From an uncultured Oscillospiraceae bacterium (lineage in GTDB: Bacteria; Bacillota; Clostridia; Oscillospirales; Acutalibacteraceae), in NCBI GenBank assembly GCA_959601025.1, contig CAUGOD010000008.1, forward strand, positions 25,956 to 89,955: a stretch of 64,000 nt of DNA, in the 5' to 3' direction. How positions within the stretch are numbered: position 1 is the first letter of the stretch; every line of letters starts with the position of its first letter. Positions 33,984 to 43,344 of this stretch are shown here, one piece after another. The position numbers were made by a program, and so were the translations under genes. The notes under the pieces were generated by a model. It did no database searches and was not told where the DNA came from. It saw only the letters and a program-made list of their open reading frames with translations.

Positions 33984-34421
33984 TTGAAAATTTCGACCAA
34001 AGGACGATACGGTCTCCGGCTGATGCTGGATCTGGCCGTCCATTGCGAAACCGGGCTGGTGCCTCTGCGGGATATTTCGAACCGGCAGGAAATTTCAGAA
34101 AAATATCTCGAGCAGATCATGATGCTGCTCAACCGCGCGGGGTTGGTGCGCAGCGTACGAGGCTCCCAGGGCGGCTATATGCTGGCCCGGCCGGCGGAAT
34201 CCATTACGGTGGGGGATGTGCTCCGCACCATGGAGGGTTCCCTTGCGCCGGTGGACTGCGTGGCGGGGGACGGGTTCTTCTGCGGGTTGGCGGAAACCTG
34301 CGTCACCAACGAGGTTTGGCAGAAACTGAAGGATGCGATCGATCAGGTGGTGGATTCCCTTACCCTTGCCGATCTCCGGGAGCGGTATCATGAGAAAAAC
34401 CCGCCCGATTATTGCATCTGA
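33984..34421 (+). CDS. Rrf2-family transcriptional regulator (IscR/CymR-like)
   Basis: 145 residues from a TTG start with an AAAGGAG site. The typical start MKISTKGRYGLRLMLDLA, the winged helix ISEKYLEQIMMLLNRAGLVRSVRGSQGGYMLARP, and a cysteine loop C-x7-C-x5-C (DCVAGDGFFCGLAETC, about 92-106) suggest an iron-sulfur cluster. Regulators of this type control cluster assembly or cysteine supply and usually precede iscS/iscU; here a terminator and the converging jag gene follow instead. The target genes are therefore elsewhere. Confidence 0.9.
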   Translation: MKISTKGRYGLRLMLDLAVHCETGLVPLRDISNRQEISEKYLEQIMMLLNRAGLVRSVRGSQGGYMLARPAESITVGDVLRTMEGSLAPVDCVAGDGFFCGLAETCVTNEVWQKLKDAIDQVVDSLTLADLRERYHEKNPPDYCI

Positions 34422-34472
34422 ACAGGCGGAATACGGCGGAAGGTTTTCCCCTTTTTCCCCGGATACTGTTGA

Positions 34473-34514
34473 AAAAACTCCCTGTGCGCCATCGGGAGCA
34501 CAGGGAGTTTTCCG
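34473..34514. terminator. Bidirectional terminator
   Basis: AAACTCCCTGTGC pairs with GCACAGGGAGTTTT and a T-rich run follows. It lies between converging Rrf2 and jag genes. Confidence 0.8.
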
Positions 34515-34518
34515 CTTT

Positions 34519-35433
34519 TTACAGGTCAATCCTCCCATACAACATGGAGGAATTTTCTTTCTCCGACTGGGTTTTGGAGGGCGGGGTCGCTCCATCGGCA
34601 GCGGGGAGGGGATTGCTGCGCGGCACAAAGGGCCGAATCTCCCGTTCCGGCTTCTCAATCCCGTCCGAACGAGAAGTGCGGGGCGCTCTCTCCGGCCGAG
34701 CGGGACGTCCTGTTTCATCAGACGGCCGTTCGCCTGAAGGCCGGCCGCCTTTCCCACGGGAACGGCTGCCGCTCCGGGAACGGTTTTTCACAGGATTGTC
34801 GTCGGACGGACCGATCACGACGTGGCGATTTGGCTCGCTGCCCACGCTCCACGAAGTCGCGCCCTTGACCTCCTGCACCGCCGTGTGAATGATCCGGCGT
34901 TCATAAGGATTCATCGGTTCCAGCGAGGTTTTATGGCCGGTGTGGGCCGCCTGTCCCGCGATCTTGCGGGCAAGACCTGCCAGGGACTGCTCCCGCTTTT
35001 CGCGGTAGTTTCCGATATCCAGCGTCACGCGGTAATAGGCGTTATCCACCCGGTTGGCCACCAGGCCGGTGAGGTATTGGAGCGCGTCCAGCGTTTCTCC
35101 CCGGCGGCCGATGATATAGCCGAGGTCGTCGCCGGACAACGTCAGAACACAGCCGTTTTCCTCTTCCTTCACTTCAATGGAGGGCGTTTCCACGCCCAGG
35201 CCGCGGAGAACTTCATCCAGATACTCCGCCGCGCGGGACGCGGGGGTGACTTCCAGATAAGCGCGCACCCGCGCCGGGCATCCGCCGAATAGTCCCAGCG
35301 TTTTTTTCTGGGGCGCCTGCAGAATCTCAAACTGCGCTTTTTCTTCGGGCACGCCCAGCTCCTGCGCTGCCGCCGCCTTCGCCTCTTCAATGGTGGCGGC
35401 TTCCTTGATCGCTTCCTTCAGCACGTTTCTCAT
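34519..35433 (-). CDS. jag: Jag/KhpB RNA-binding protein
   Basis: 304 residues. The Jag-N domain (VLKEAIKEAATIEEAKAAAAQELG, with KKTLGLFGG), the KH domain (LTLSGDDLGYIIGRRGETLDALQYLTGLVANR) and the R3H domain (ERRIIHTAVQEVKGATSWSVGSEPNRHVVI) are all visible. Beyond residue 215 runs a Ser/Arg/Pro-rich disordered tail of about 85 residues, longer than usual. KhpB binds small RNAs and affects cell elongation. It is the last gene of the rpmH-rnpA-yidD-yidC-jag cluster; mnmE, which normally follows, is at 54 kb. Confidence 0.95.
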   Translation of the reverse strand: MRNVLKEAIKEAATIEEAKAAAAQELGVPEEKAQFEILQAPQKKTLGLFGGCPARVRAYLEVTPASRAAEYLDEVLRGLGVETPSIEVKEEENGCVLTLSGDDLGYIIGRRGETLDALQYLTGLVANRVDNAYYRVTLDIGNYREKREQSLAGLARKIAGQAAHTGHKTSLEPMNPYERRIIHTAVQEVKGATSWSVGSEPNRHVVIGPSDDNPVKNRSRSGSRSRGKGGRPSGERPSDETGRPARPERAPRTSRSDGIEKPEREIRPFVPRSNPLPAADGATPPSKTQSEKENSSMLYGRIDL

Positions 35434-35460
35434 CCTTTCGAAAACGGGAAAAACCCCGTA

Positions 35461-36768
35461 TTATTTCTCCTCGTCGGCCCTCTCCGACGCCTTGGCTTCA
35501 CCGTCCGGAGCGCTGTCCTTCGCCGGTTCTTCCTCCGGCCGCGGATTAACCGGCAGCTTCTCCGCGGAGTCAGCGGCGGACGCGTCGCCCTCCCGGCGCT
35601 TACGCTTATTCGGATTTTTGGAGGCGGGAGGCTTTTTCGGCGCGTTGGCCGCATTCCTCTTCTCTTCGAGAAGCTTCTTCTCCTCGGCCGCCTGCCTGCG
35701 GGCTTCCTCTTCCTCGCGAGCGCGGGCCTCGGCCAGCCGCTTTTTATCCTCGGCGCGGCGTTTGCGGCGTTCTTCGTATTCGATTTCCGCCTGCGCGCGG
35801 ATTTTGGCCGGATTGTAAATCTTGTTGAGCAGAATGGTTTGGATCACAGCGATGATATTCGAGCATATCCAGTAAATGCCGACGCCGCCCGGGACGATAA
35901 AGGTGATATACAGAGAGAACAGCGGCATCATAACCAGCAGCATCACATTGCTGCAGCCCTGGCCGGGCTGTTTTTCCGCGGAGGTCGCCATCTTGGTGTA
36001 ATGCATGGAAATTATGCTGGAGGCCAACGCCGTAAGCCCGGAAAGCAGCGGAACCAGCCAGAGGATGTTGATCCCTTTGATTCCCTTGTCGTTCCATGGC
36101 TTTTCCAGCAGGGTTCCGCCGAAGAAGGCAAAGTCCTTACGGATATGCTGCATTTCCGCAAAATATTCGTCCGCTGTTTTCCCCTTCCGTTCGGTATCGG
36201 AAAGGGCGGCGATGCTTTTCTTGATGGCGGCTTCGTTTTCGCCCTTTTCCATCACCATCATGAAATTCAGTTCTTTGTAATATCCCTGCGCATCTTTTTT
36301 GTATAATTTATTGGGATCGCTGCCCTCCACCTCTTTGCCGTTCTCATCCGTAGTCACTTCCTGCATGACGGCGGAGACGCCCGCGTTTACCACCGCGCTC
36401 GGAATCCGGGCCAGGTGGGTGAGTGGGGAGTAGATGACGGCGATAACGCCGAACAGCACGATCATCTGGACGATCATCGGCAGGCATCCGCCGGTCATGC
36501 TGACGCCTTCCTTTTCGTACAGGTCCATCTGCTTCTGCTGCAGCTTCTGGGGGTCCTTGGCGTATTTTTTCTGCAGCCGCTCCAGCCGGGGGGCGAGCTT
36601 CGCCCGGTCGGCCTGCGCCTTCTGGGATTTCAGCGACAAGGGGAAGGTTGCGGCGCGCACGATCAGCGTAAAGAGAAAAATTGCAATAAAATAATTGCTG
36701 ACCAGATTGTAAATAAACCACAGGACCCACCCCAGCGGGATGGCCAGTATGTCCATTCCAGGTATCAT
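35461..36768 (-). CDS. yidC: Membrane protein insertase YidC/Oxa1 (SpoIIIJ type)
   Basis: 435 residues from the ATG at 36768, preceded by GGAGGAAAC. Core helices: PLGWVLWFIYNLVSNYFIAIFLFTLIVRAATFPLS, the amphipathic KSQKAQADRAKLAPRLERLQKKY, then GGCLPMIVQMIVLFGVIAVIY, WLVPLLSGLTALASSIIS, and MLLVMMPLFSLYITFIVPGGVGIYWICSNIIAVIQTILL. An extracytoplasmic insert of about 100 residues and a Lys/Glu/Arg-rich C-terminal tail (about 330-435) are larger than in Bacillus; the tail should contact ribosomes. It inserts membrane proteins after SecYEG. Confidence 0.96.
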   Translation of the reverse strand: MIPGMDILAIPLGWVLWFIYNLVSNYFIAIFLFTLIVRAATFPLSLKSQKAQADRAKLAPRLERLQKKYAKDPQKLQQKQMDLYEKEGVSMTGGCLPMIVQMIVLFGVIAVIYSPLTHLARIPSAVVNAGVSAVMQEVTTDENGKEVEGSDPNKLYKKDAQGYYKELNFMMVMEKGENEAAIKKSIAALSDTERKGKTADEYFAEMQHIRKDFAFFGGTLLEKPWNDKGIKGINILWLVPLLSGLTALASSIISMHYTKMATSAEKQPGQGCSNVMLLVMMPLFSLYITFIVPGGVGIYWICSNIIAVIQTILLNKIYNPAKIRAQAEIEYEERRKRRAEDKKRLAEARAREEEEARRQAAEEKKLLEEKRNAANAPKKPPASKNPNKRKRREGDASAADSAEKLPVNPRPEEEPAKDSAPDGEAKASERADEEK

Positions 36769-36838
36769 CGGCAGTTTCCTCCGTCCGTTTTCTGCAAACA
36801 CAAACACAGCGTTCCGCGCTGCGGACCGCCGCTATCTC

Positions 36839-37159
36839 TCAAGATTTCCGCGGACGCATGGCGGGCTTTTCACCAGCGTTTGTTTCTCCGCTTCCGGGAT
36901 TTTCCGGCCTTTTTTCGTTTTTCGATTGTCGAGGTTTCTTTTCTCTCTTTTCCGGCACGGGATCGTATCCGTATTTGCCGAAAGGGTTACAGCGCAGGAT
37001 GCGCCATATGGCGAGACCGGAACCGCGAATCACGCCGAACCGCTCGATCGCCTGAATGGCGTAGGCGGAGCAGGTGGGCGTAAACCGGCAGGCCGGCGGG
37101 GTCCTCGCCGAAATCGTGCGCTGATACAGCCGGATCAGCGCAATCAGCAGCTTTTTCAT
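36839..37159 (-). CDS. yidD: Membrane protein insertion efficiency factor YidD
   Basis: 106 residues. The signature LIALIRLYQRTISARTPPACRFTPTCSAYAIQAIERFG...GLAIWRILRCNPFGKYGYDPVP is intact with its conserved cysteines; a short basic tail follows. It assists YidC-mediated insertion. Its start overlaps the end of rnpA by 4 bases (ATGA). Confidence 0.96.
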   Translation of the reverse strand: MKKLLIALIRLYQRTISARTPPACRFTPTCSAYAIQAIERFGVIRGSGLAIWRILRCNPFGKYGYDPVPEKREKKPRQSKNEKRPENPGSGETNAGEKPAMRPRKS

Positions 37160-37575
37160 GTTGTTTTGCTCCCCGGACTCTCCAGTCCGGATGGCCTGGA
37201 TGGCCCGGACGACGCGGCGCGGCCGTTTCCTCTTCCGTCGGAAGGCAGTACGCCCAGCGCCTTCAGCTGGGACTCCATGATCTGCTGCAGTTTGGTGCTT
37301 TTGATCTCCCCGGTTCGACGACGCGCGACGAACACGAGGTCCCAGCCCCCCTCAATACGGGGAAGAAGGGCGCGGTACGCCTCCCGAATCACCCGGCGGC
37401 AGCGATTGCGCCGAACGGCGCAGCCGATTTTTTTTCCGGTGGTGACGCCCGCCCGGGGAAAGCCTGTCCGGCTTCTACGGGCGTATGTGACCAGGGCGGG
37501 ATGCACCTGCGATTTTCCGCGATGGTACAGGGCGCGGAAATCCCCGTTGCGATTAAGCACGGCAAAACGCGTCAT
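37156..37575 (-). CDS. rnpA: Ribonuclease P protein component
   Basis: 139 residues from the ATG at 37575; the frame runs further upstream but the family start is about two residues before FAVLNRNGDFRALYHRGKS. The RNA-binding signature is VGTTGKKIGCAVRRNR-like (TTGKKIGCAVRRNRCRRVIREAYR). It forms RNase P with the rnpB RNA to trim tRNA 5' ends. The C-terminal 25 residues are a Ser/Pro/Gly-rich extension not usual in the family. Confidence 0.94.
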   Translation of the reverse strand: MTRFAVLNRNGDFRALYHRGKSQVHPALVTYARRSRTGFPRAGVTTGKKIGCAVRRNRCRRVIREAYRALLPRIEGGWDLVFVARRRTGEIKSTKLQQIMESQLKALGVLPSDGRGNGRAASSGPSRPSGLESPGSKTT

Positions 37576-37668
37576 ATCGACATCCTGTCTCCTTCGGGCG
37601 CCGGCCCGTGTTTTTGCCGCCGGACGCATCTCTGCATATTAAAAAAAGCCACACGATGGTGGCCCTTT

Positions 37669-37803
37669 TTAGTAGGTGAGACGCTTTCTTCCTTTCGCCC
37701 TTCTGCGAGCAAGCACCTTGCGGCCGTTGGCGGTTGCCATTCTCTTGCGGAAGCCATGTTCCTTTTTGCGGTGCCGTTTCTTGGGCTGGTACGTACGAAG
37801 CAT
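37669..37803 (-). CDS. rpmH: Ribosomal protein L34
   Basis: 44 residues: MLRTYQPKKRHRKKEHGFRK, then RMATANGRKVLARRRAKGRK and RLTY. This is the full, standard L34 sequence. It is the first gene of the minus-strand cluster leading away from dnaA. A small hairpin at about 37646-37668 between it and rnpA (GCCAC/GTGGC with T-run) could reduce read-through. Confidence 0.97.
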   Translation of the reverse strand: MLRTYQPKKRHRKKEHGFRKRMATANGRKVLARRRAKGRKRLTY

Positions 37804-37946
37804 GCGTCACCCTCCTTTCGGACGGCCGTTGCCGGCCGTTGCCTTTTTGGAATTTCATTGTCTTCGAAATCCTCATTAAGCAGGGACGAAATTCCCCGCG
37901 GGCGAAGGAGCCGCCCCGAAAAAACGGTATCCTCTGCCGAGGATTC

Positions 37947-37976
37947 ATTATATACCAGAAACTGCGCAAAAGTCAA
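37947..37976 (-). promoter_or_regulatory. Promoter of rpmH-rnpA cluster
   Basis: Minus strand TTGACT (37971-37976), 18-base spacer, TATAAT (37947-37952), with about 135 bases of leader. Confidence 0.75.
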
Positions 37977-38197
37977 CAGATATTTTTGTTTCTCCCGCTC
38001 TGTTCCATCGTCCCCGCCCGCATGACAGGTGGGTTTTCTCCTTTTCCTGCCGCTGACCCACTTTTTAGAAAGCCGATCTGCCCCTATTTTCCGAAAAATC
38101 ATGTTATAAAAGAACCAAACCGCAAAATCTGGCGGTAAAATTCTGCATCCGCCCCGGCGGTCGGCGAAAGAAAATAAAATTCCCGCATTTTCTTTCG

Positions 38198-38226
38198 TTG
38201 AAAACCGGCGAAAACTATGCTACAAT
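38198..38226 (+). promoter_or_regulatory. Promoter of dnaA
   Basis: TTGAAA (38198-38203), 17-base spacer, extended -10 TGC-TACAAT (38221-38226). The leader to the dnaA start is about 320 bases and has no recognised gene. No TTATCCACA-type boxes were found in the 37804-38552 gap. Confidence 0.75.
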
Positions 38227-38552
38227 AGACTGTAAGCCATTATAAGGGGTTTCTGTGCCCTAAATTTCGCGTTTTCCGCCGCCGGCGTTTTTCCTCTTCC
38301 GCGGCCTATCGCCGCAAAATGCCGGTGTTTTCCGTCTCAAACAGCGGACAACGCGTATTTTTTCGCCGTGGATACCGCGCGTATCCGCACGCGTATACGC
38401 AGATACCCGTTTTTCTATCGCGGCGCGGGAATGGGACCGTTCATTTTTTGGAAACGCCGTTCGCGGAACATAAGCAAAGGCTCTCGGAACAGGAGCCGTA
38501 CGCTCCGCCGCATTCGCCGATGTATTTTCAATTACTTAAGGAGTTTGGAGTC

Positions 38553-39896
38553 ATGGAAACCATCAAGGAAGTCTGGTCGGGTATATTGGAATACCTGCAC
38601 AATCAGGAGGATATCAGCGAGGTCGCCTATAACGTCTGGATCAGCTGTATCGAGCCCCGCTCCATCGAGGATGGGGAGGTCGTGGTCTTCGTCCACACCA
38701 ATTTCCAAAAGAAAATCGTGAGCGAGCATTATGCCGATAAGCTGCGGGAGGCGTTTGAGCAGGTACTGGGTATCCCTCTTGGCCTGAAAATCCTGTCGGG
38801 TGAAGAGGTTTCCGCCAGAGAAGCGCCCGAATTTTCCGAGGTCCAGCCCGACCCGGGCAATCTCTTCGGCCAGAAAAGCTCCGATTATGAGTATTCCTTT
38901 GAAAACTTTATCGTCGGCTCCTCCAATAAATTCGCCCACGCCGCTTCGCAGGCGGTGGCGAGCAAGCCGGCCGGCTATTACAACCCGCTGTTTATCTACG
39001 GCGGCTCGGGGCTGGGCAAAACGCACCTCCTTTATGCAATCTGCAACGAAATCCGGAAAAATTCGCCGTCGGTCAAAATCATTTACACCAAGGGCGAATA
39101 CATCGCAAACGAGCTGATCGAAGCGATTGGTTCGGGCACCACGCCGGAATTCCGGGCGAAATACCGTCAGGTGGACGTGCTGTTGGTGGACGACATCCAG
39201 TTTATCGCCGGAAAGGTCTCCACGCAGGAGGAATTCTTCCATACCTTTGACGCGCTCCATCAGGCCAACAAACAGATTGTGCTGACCTCCGACCGGCCGC
39301 CGAAGGAAATCGCCACGCTGGAGGAACGGCTTCGCACCCGGTTCGAAATGGGCCTTCTGGCCGACATCCAGCCGCCGGACCTGGAAACCCGCATTGCTAT
39401 CATCAAGCGCAAGGCGCAGCTGCTCGACCTCAATATCAGCGACAACGTCGCGGAATACATCGCGAATCAGCTAAAAAACAACGTCCGTCAACTGGAAGGC
39501 GCCGTCAAACGGATGCGGGCGCAGTACCTTCTCGGCGGGGAACAGCCCTCCATCATCACCGCACAGAACGCCATCCGGGATATCCGGAACGATTCGCAGC
39601 CGGTGCCGATCACAGTGGAACGGATCATTACCGAAGTTTCCCGTACCATGAACGTCACGCCGGAGGATATTCGTTCCACCAAGCGCTCCGCTCCCATTTC
39701 TCAGGCCCGCCAGGTGGCGGAATACGTGGTGCGGGATATCACCGGCCTGCCGATGAAATCCATCGGCGAGGAATTCGGCACCCGCGACCATTCCACCATC
39801 GTTTATGCAATCCAGAAGGTCGAAACCCGGATGACCAAAGACCCGTCTTTCAAGGGCATGGTCATGGACATCATCAAAAACATCAGCGAGAAATAA
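38553..39896 (+). CDS. dnaA: Chromosomal replication initiator DnaA
   Basis: 447 residues from the ATG at 38553 with GGAG nearby; the frame is open upstream through the leader. Domain I (about 1-85, VWSGILEYLHNQEDISEVAYNVWI), short linker, domain III with Walker A GGSGLGKTHL (Ser where Val is usual), Walker B LLVDDIQF, sensor TSDRPP and arginine finger region LRTRFEMGL, and domain IV with the DNA-binding signature GTRDHSTIVYAI. It binds DnaA boxes and opens oriC. Confidence 0.98.
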   Translation: METIKEVWSGILEYLHNQEDISEVAYNVWISCIEPRSIEDGEVVVFVHTNFQKKIVSEHYADKLREAFEQVLGIPLGLKILSGEEVSAREAPEFSEVQPDPGNLFGQKSSDYEYSFENFIVGSSNKFAHAASQAVASKPAGYYNPLFIYGGSGLGKTHLLYAICNEIRKNSPSVKIIYTKGEYIANELIEAIGSGTTPEFRAKYRQVDVLLVDDIQFIAGKVSTQEEFFHTFDALHQANKQIVLTSDRPPKEIATLEERLRTRFEMGLLADIQPPDLETRIAIIKRKAQLLDLNISDNVAEYIANQLKNNVRQLEGAVKRMRAQYLLGGEQPSIITAQNAIRDIRNDSQPVPITVERIITEVSRTMNVTPEDIRSTKRSAPISQARQVAEYVVRDITGLPMKSIGEEFGTRDHSTIVYAIQKVETRMTKDPSFKGMVMDIIKNISEK

Positions 39897-40026
39897 CGCG
39901 CCGTCGGTTTCCTTTATCGGCTTTTTATCCTTAATAAATATAAAAAGCTACATAGAAACAGCATCGCCTGTCCGACGAGACGCTTTTTCTGTTTTGTTTC
40001 GTGCTCCGCCATACTCTTCACACGAT

Positions 40027-40350
40027 CGTGGAAAACTTCCCGCCGCCTTATGAAGCCCTGCTTCTCCTCTAGCTTTCCACCGGCTTTCCGAACGAACTTT
40101 TCCTCTTTTCTTCACTTATCCACGAAAAACGGTGAAAAGCCGCTTTTCTTTCCTCGTCGCTGTTCGACGGCTTCTCCACCGCTTTCTCCCCATTTTTTCC
40201 CCGTTCCACCGACAAAATTCCACCATGCGGGGGAAAAGAAAAACCGCTCTCCACTTTTCCGCTTTTTTCCCGACCGGCTTTTCACAAAAAAGGACAGCGG
40301 AAAAATCCCGGACGTTTGCGGGCGGAGACCGATTTTCCACGCTTTCCACC
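40027..40350. other. Probable origin of replication (oriC) in the dnaA-dnaN gap
   Basis: The 39897-40466 gap holds no gene. It contains DnaA-box-like 9-mers: TTATCCACG (40116-40124, one off the TTATCCACA consensus), TTTTCCACG on the minus strand (40027-40035) and on the plus strand (40333-40341), and CTTTCCACC at 40073 and 40342. The gap is strongly pyrimidine-rich on the plus strand, with T-rich tracts near 40380-40415 that could be the unwinding element. Position and boxes fit the clostridial origin. Confidence 0.7.
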
Positions 40351-40466
40351 GTCCCTACTATAGACTACGAAAAGAAAGATTTGTTTTTTCTTGTCTTTTT
40401 CGTTTTTCGACGGCGTCGCCGCTGGTCCCTGCTTTTCCGAAATAATCCTCAGAAAGGATGTCGCTT

Positions 40467-41567
40467 ATGAATATTTACTGCAACAAACAGGCGCTGATCG
40501 ACGCGGTCGGCAACGTCCAACGCGCCGTATCCGGCAAGTCCACCCTTCCCGCGCTGGAGGGAATCCTCCTGAAAGCGGCCGGCTCCTCCCTTTTCCTCGC
40601 CGGCTATGACCTCGACCTCGGCATAACCACCACCATCGAAGCGGACGTGCGGGAACCGGGGGAGATCGTGCTGACAGCAAAGCTTTTCGGCGATATTGTC
40701 CGTCGCTTGCCGGACGACACGGTTTCCCTTATCACCGACGAAAAGCTGAATACCGTCATTCGGAGCGGCTTAACCGAATTTACCATCATCGGCATCTCGG
40801 CAATCGAATACCCTGAAATCCCGTCGGTCAGCGACGGCGTCGGCTTTACCGTTCCGCAAAACACGCTGAAAAGCATGATCCGCCAGACTCTTTTCGCGGT
40901 AGCGCAGACCGACAACCGCCCGGTCCACACCGGTACCCAGTTTGAAATGGAAGGAGAAGACCTCCGACTGGTCTCGGTGGACGGCTCCCGGCTGGCCATG
41001 CGGTGCGAACCGCTGCAGACGAAGGAAACCATGAACTTCGTCGTCCCGGGAAAAACGCTAAGCGAAGTGCTTAAGCTGCTTTCCGACGAAGACACTCCGA
41101 TGTCGATGGCGGTCGGCCGGCGGCATATTGTGCTGGAAATCGGCGGCTATGCCGTCATTTCCCGTCTGCTGGACGGTGAATTTCTTCCTTACCGCAAGGC
41201 GATCCCGCAGACCATTACCACCACGGTACGGGTAAAGACCCGCGATCTGATCGACGCGGTGGAACGCGCCTCTCTGGTGATCAACGACCGGATTAAATCC
41301 CCCCTGCTCTGCGAATTCAAGGACGGAAAAATCAAGGTTTCCTGTACCACGCCGCTTGGCAGCGCCAGCGACGTGATCGACGCTTCCATCGAGGGGAACG
41401 AGGAGGAAATGGGTTTTAACAGCCGGTTCCTTCTCGAAGCGCTGAAAAATACCGAGACCGACGAGGTTCGCATTGAGCTGGGCGGGCCGCTTTCCCCGAT
41501 GAAAATGCTTCCCGCCTCCGGCGAAAGCTTTCTCTTCCTTGTCCTGCCGGTGAGGCTGAAAAAATGA
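40467..41567 (+). CDS. dnaN: DNA polymerase III sliding clamp (beta)
   Basis: 366 residues from the ATG at 40467, nine bases after AAGGA. The clamp pattern is clear: ALEGILLKA, GDIVRRLP, TIIGISAIEYPEIP, the VDGSRLAMR segment and the C-terminal SGESFLFLVLPVRL. As a dimer it encircles DNA and holds the polymerase. Its stop overlaps the S4 gene start by 4 bases. Confidence 0.98.
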   Translation: MNIYCNKQALIDAVGNVQRAVSGKSTLPALEGILLKAAGSSLFLAGYDLDLGITTTIEADVREPGEIVLTAKLFGDIVRRLPDDTVSLITDEKLNTVIRSGLTEFTIIGISAIEYPEIPSVSDGVGFTVPQNTLKSMIRQTLFAVAQTDNRPVHTGTQFEMEGEDLRLVSVDGSRLAMRCEPLQTKETMNFVVPGKTLSEVLKLLSDEDTPMSMAVGRRHIVLEIGGYAVISRLLDGEFLPYRKAIPQTITTTVRVKTRDLIDAVERASLVINDRIKSPLLCEFKDGKIKVSCTTPLGSASDVIDASIEGNEEEMGFNSRFLLEALKNTETDEVRIELGGPLSPMKMLPASGESFLFLVLPVRLKK

Positions 41568-41815
41568 GTGGGACAAATCGGAACGTGTGGGAGATTTCCA
41601 CCGAATTTATCCGGCTGGACGCTTTCCTGAAGCTGACGGGCGCCGTCCCCACCGGCGGGCAGGCGAAGGCTTTCATTCAGGAAGGACTGGTCCGCGTAAA
41701 CGGAGAACTCTGCACCCAGCGGGGGAAAAAGCTGCGGCCCGGGGACACGGTCTCTCTCGAGGGGAGCAAAGCGGCCTACACAGTCGGCCCGACGGAACAA
41801 ACGCGGGATGAATAA
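41564..41815 (+). CDS. yaaA: S4-domain RNA-binding protein (YaaA-type)
   Basis: 83 residues. The S4 fold shows EFIRLDAFLKLTGAVPTGGQAKAFIQEGLVRVNGELCTQRGKKLRPGD. It is the standard small gene between dnaN and recF in Firmicutes; the S4 domain binds structured RNA, probably rRNA, and a ribosome-assembly role has been proposed. Co-translated with dnaN (ATGA overlap). Confidence 0.93.
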   Translation: MSGTNRNVWEISTEFIRLDAFLKLTGAVPTGGQAKAFIQEGLVRVNGELCTQRGKKLRPGDTVSLEGSKAAYTVGPTEQTRDE

Positions 41816-41845
41816 GCGGACCGACCGGGAAGGCGGTGACGCCGG

Positions 41846-42952
41846 ATGTTGGTAACCCGGCTGGATTTTGAAAACTTCCGCAATCTCGAGACCGGGTCGA
41901 TCCGGCCTGTCCCGGGAGTCAATATAGTATATGGCAGCAATGCCCAGGGAAAGACCAACCTTCTCGAATCTTTTTGGTTTTTTACCGGAGGACGCAGCTT
42001 CCGGGGAGCGAAGGACGGGGAAACCGTGGCCTTTGGAGCGGAGAAGGCCTCCCTCCGGCTGGAATTTTACGCCGCCGGGCGGGAACAGGAAGCGGAAATC
42101 TCGATTGCCCGCCGGCGGAGCGCCGTTTTAAACGGCGTGCCGCAGCCGTCGGCGTCCCGGCTGGCGGGACAATTCTGCGCCGTGGTTTTTTCGCCCGCCC
42201 ATCTTTCCCTCATCAAGGACGGGCCGGAAGGACGGCGGCGCTTCCTGGACGCCGCCTACTGTCAGCTAAGGCCGGGTTATGTCCGGGTACTCACCGATTA
42301 TCAGCGAACTTTGATCCAGCGGAACGCGCTGCTCAAAAATCTGCGGGCCGGATTCGGAGACGACAGTCTTCTGTCCGTCTGGGATGAACGGCTGGCGCAG
42401 ACCGGCGCGCAGGTGTTCGCGGCGCGGACGGCGTACATCCGTCGCCTTGCCGGCCCGGCTGGCGACATCTATTCCGGGCTTTCCGGCGGGAAGGAAGGCT
42501 TCGCCCTGCGGTACGAATCCACCGCAGGGAAGGAAGAAACCACCCCCGCCGAAGCGAGGGATCGGCTGTACGAAAAACTTCGCACAGGCCACGCCGCCGA
42601 TCTGGCGGCGGGCTTCACCACCGTCGGTCCGCATCGGGACGATCTCGCAGTGGAGATCAGCGGGCTGTCGGCGCGGGTTTACGCCTCCCAGGGACAGCAG
42701 CGTTCGGCCGTTCTCGCTCTGAAGCTGGCGGAAGCATCGGTCCTGCGGGAGGTGACGGGCGAGCAGCCGGTCGCTCTGCTGGACGACGTAATGAGCGAGC
42801 TGGATATTTCTCGGCAGGATTATATCCTCAACCATATCCACGGCTGGCAGGTTTTTCTGACCTGCTGCGATCCCTCCGCTGTAATGCGGCTTTCCGCCGG
42901 CCGCGCTTTTCATGTGGAGGCGGGCCGGATTACGGAAGAAACCATTGCCTGA
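41846..42952 (+). CDS. recF: DNA replication and repair protein RecF
   Basis: 368 residues. Walker A is GSNAQGKTNLLES, the ABC signature is in the VYASQGQQRSAVLALKLAE segment, and Walker B is PVALLDDVMSELD. RecF loads RecA at gaps with RecO and RecR. Start ATG at 41846 with a GGAAGGCGGTGA site 30 bases after the S4 gene. Confidence 0.96.
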   Translation: MLVTRLDFENFRNLETGSIRPVPGVNIVYGSNAQGKTNLLESFWFFTGGRSFRGAKDGETVAFGAEKASLRLEFYAAGREQEAEISIARRRSAVLNGVPQPSASRLAGQFCAVVFSPAHLSLIKDGPEGRRRFLDAAYCQLRPGYVRVLTDYQRTLIQRNALLKNLRAGFGDDSLLSVWDERLAQTGAQVFAARTAYIRRLAGPAGDIYSGLSGGKEGFALRYESTAGKEETTPAEARDRLYEKLRTGHAADLAAGFTTVGPHRDDLAVEISGLSARVYASQGQQRSAVLALKLAEASVLREVTGEQPVALLDDVMSELDISRQDYILNHIHGWQVFLTCCDPSAVMRLSAGRAFHVEAGRITEETIA

Positions 42953-42988
42953 ACAAGCCGGCGGACGCGAACGAAAGGACGGGTTACG

Positions 42989-43267
42989 ATGTATCTTCAT
43001 CTGGGGCAGGACACTGTGGTACGGCTGGATGAGGTGGTCGGCATTTTCGATATGGACAAGTCCACCATTTCCAAGCATTCGCGGCAGTTTCTTGCGGATG
43101 CGGAAAAGGGCGGGCGGGTATTCAATGTGTCGGAGGAGCTGCCCAAATCCTATGTGGTTTGCGTGGATAGGGAAGGCACGGAGACGGTTTATATTTCTCA
43201 GATTTCTTCGGCGACGCTTCGCAAGCGGGCCGGTTTCATGAACGGCATTTCGTATCGGCGGACTTAA
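42989..43267 (+). CDS. remB: Extracellular matrix regulator RemB (DUF370 family)
   Basis: 92 residues beginning MYLHLGQDTVVRLDEVVGIFDMDKST, the RemB/YaaB pattern; gene order recF-remB-gyrB is the same as in Bacillus. RemA/RemB proteins act as DNA-binding regulators of matrix and osmoprotection genes in Bacillus. Whether that holds here is unknown. AAAGGA-type site upstream. Confidence 0.92.
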   Translation: MYLHLGQDTVVRLDEVVGIFDMDKSTISKHSRQFLADAEKGGRVFNVSEELPKSYVVCVDREGTETVYISQISSATLRKRAGFMNGISYRRT

Positions 43268-43344
43268 ATATATACGGTGAATCCGCCGGTGGGATGGAAA
43301 GCGACCAATGCGGCATTGGAAAAAGCGGACGGAGGTTATACGCT

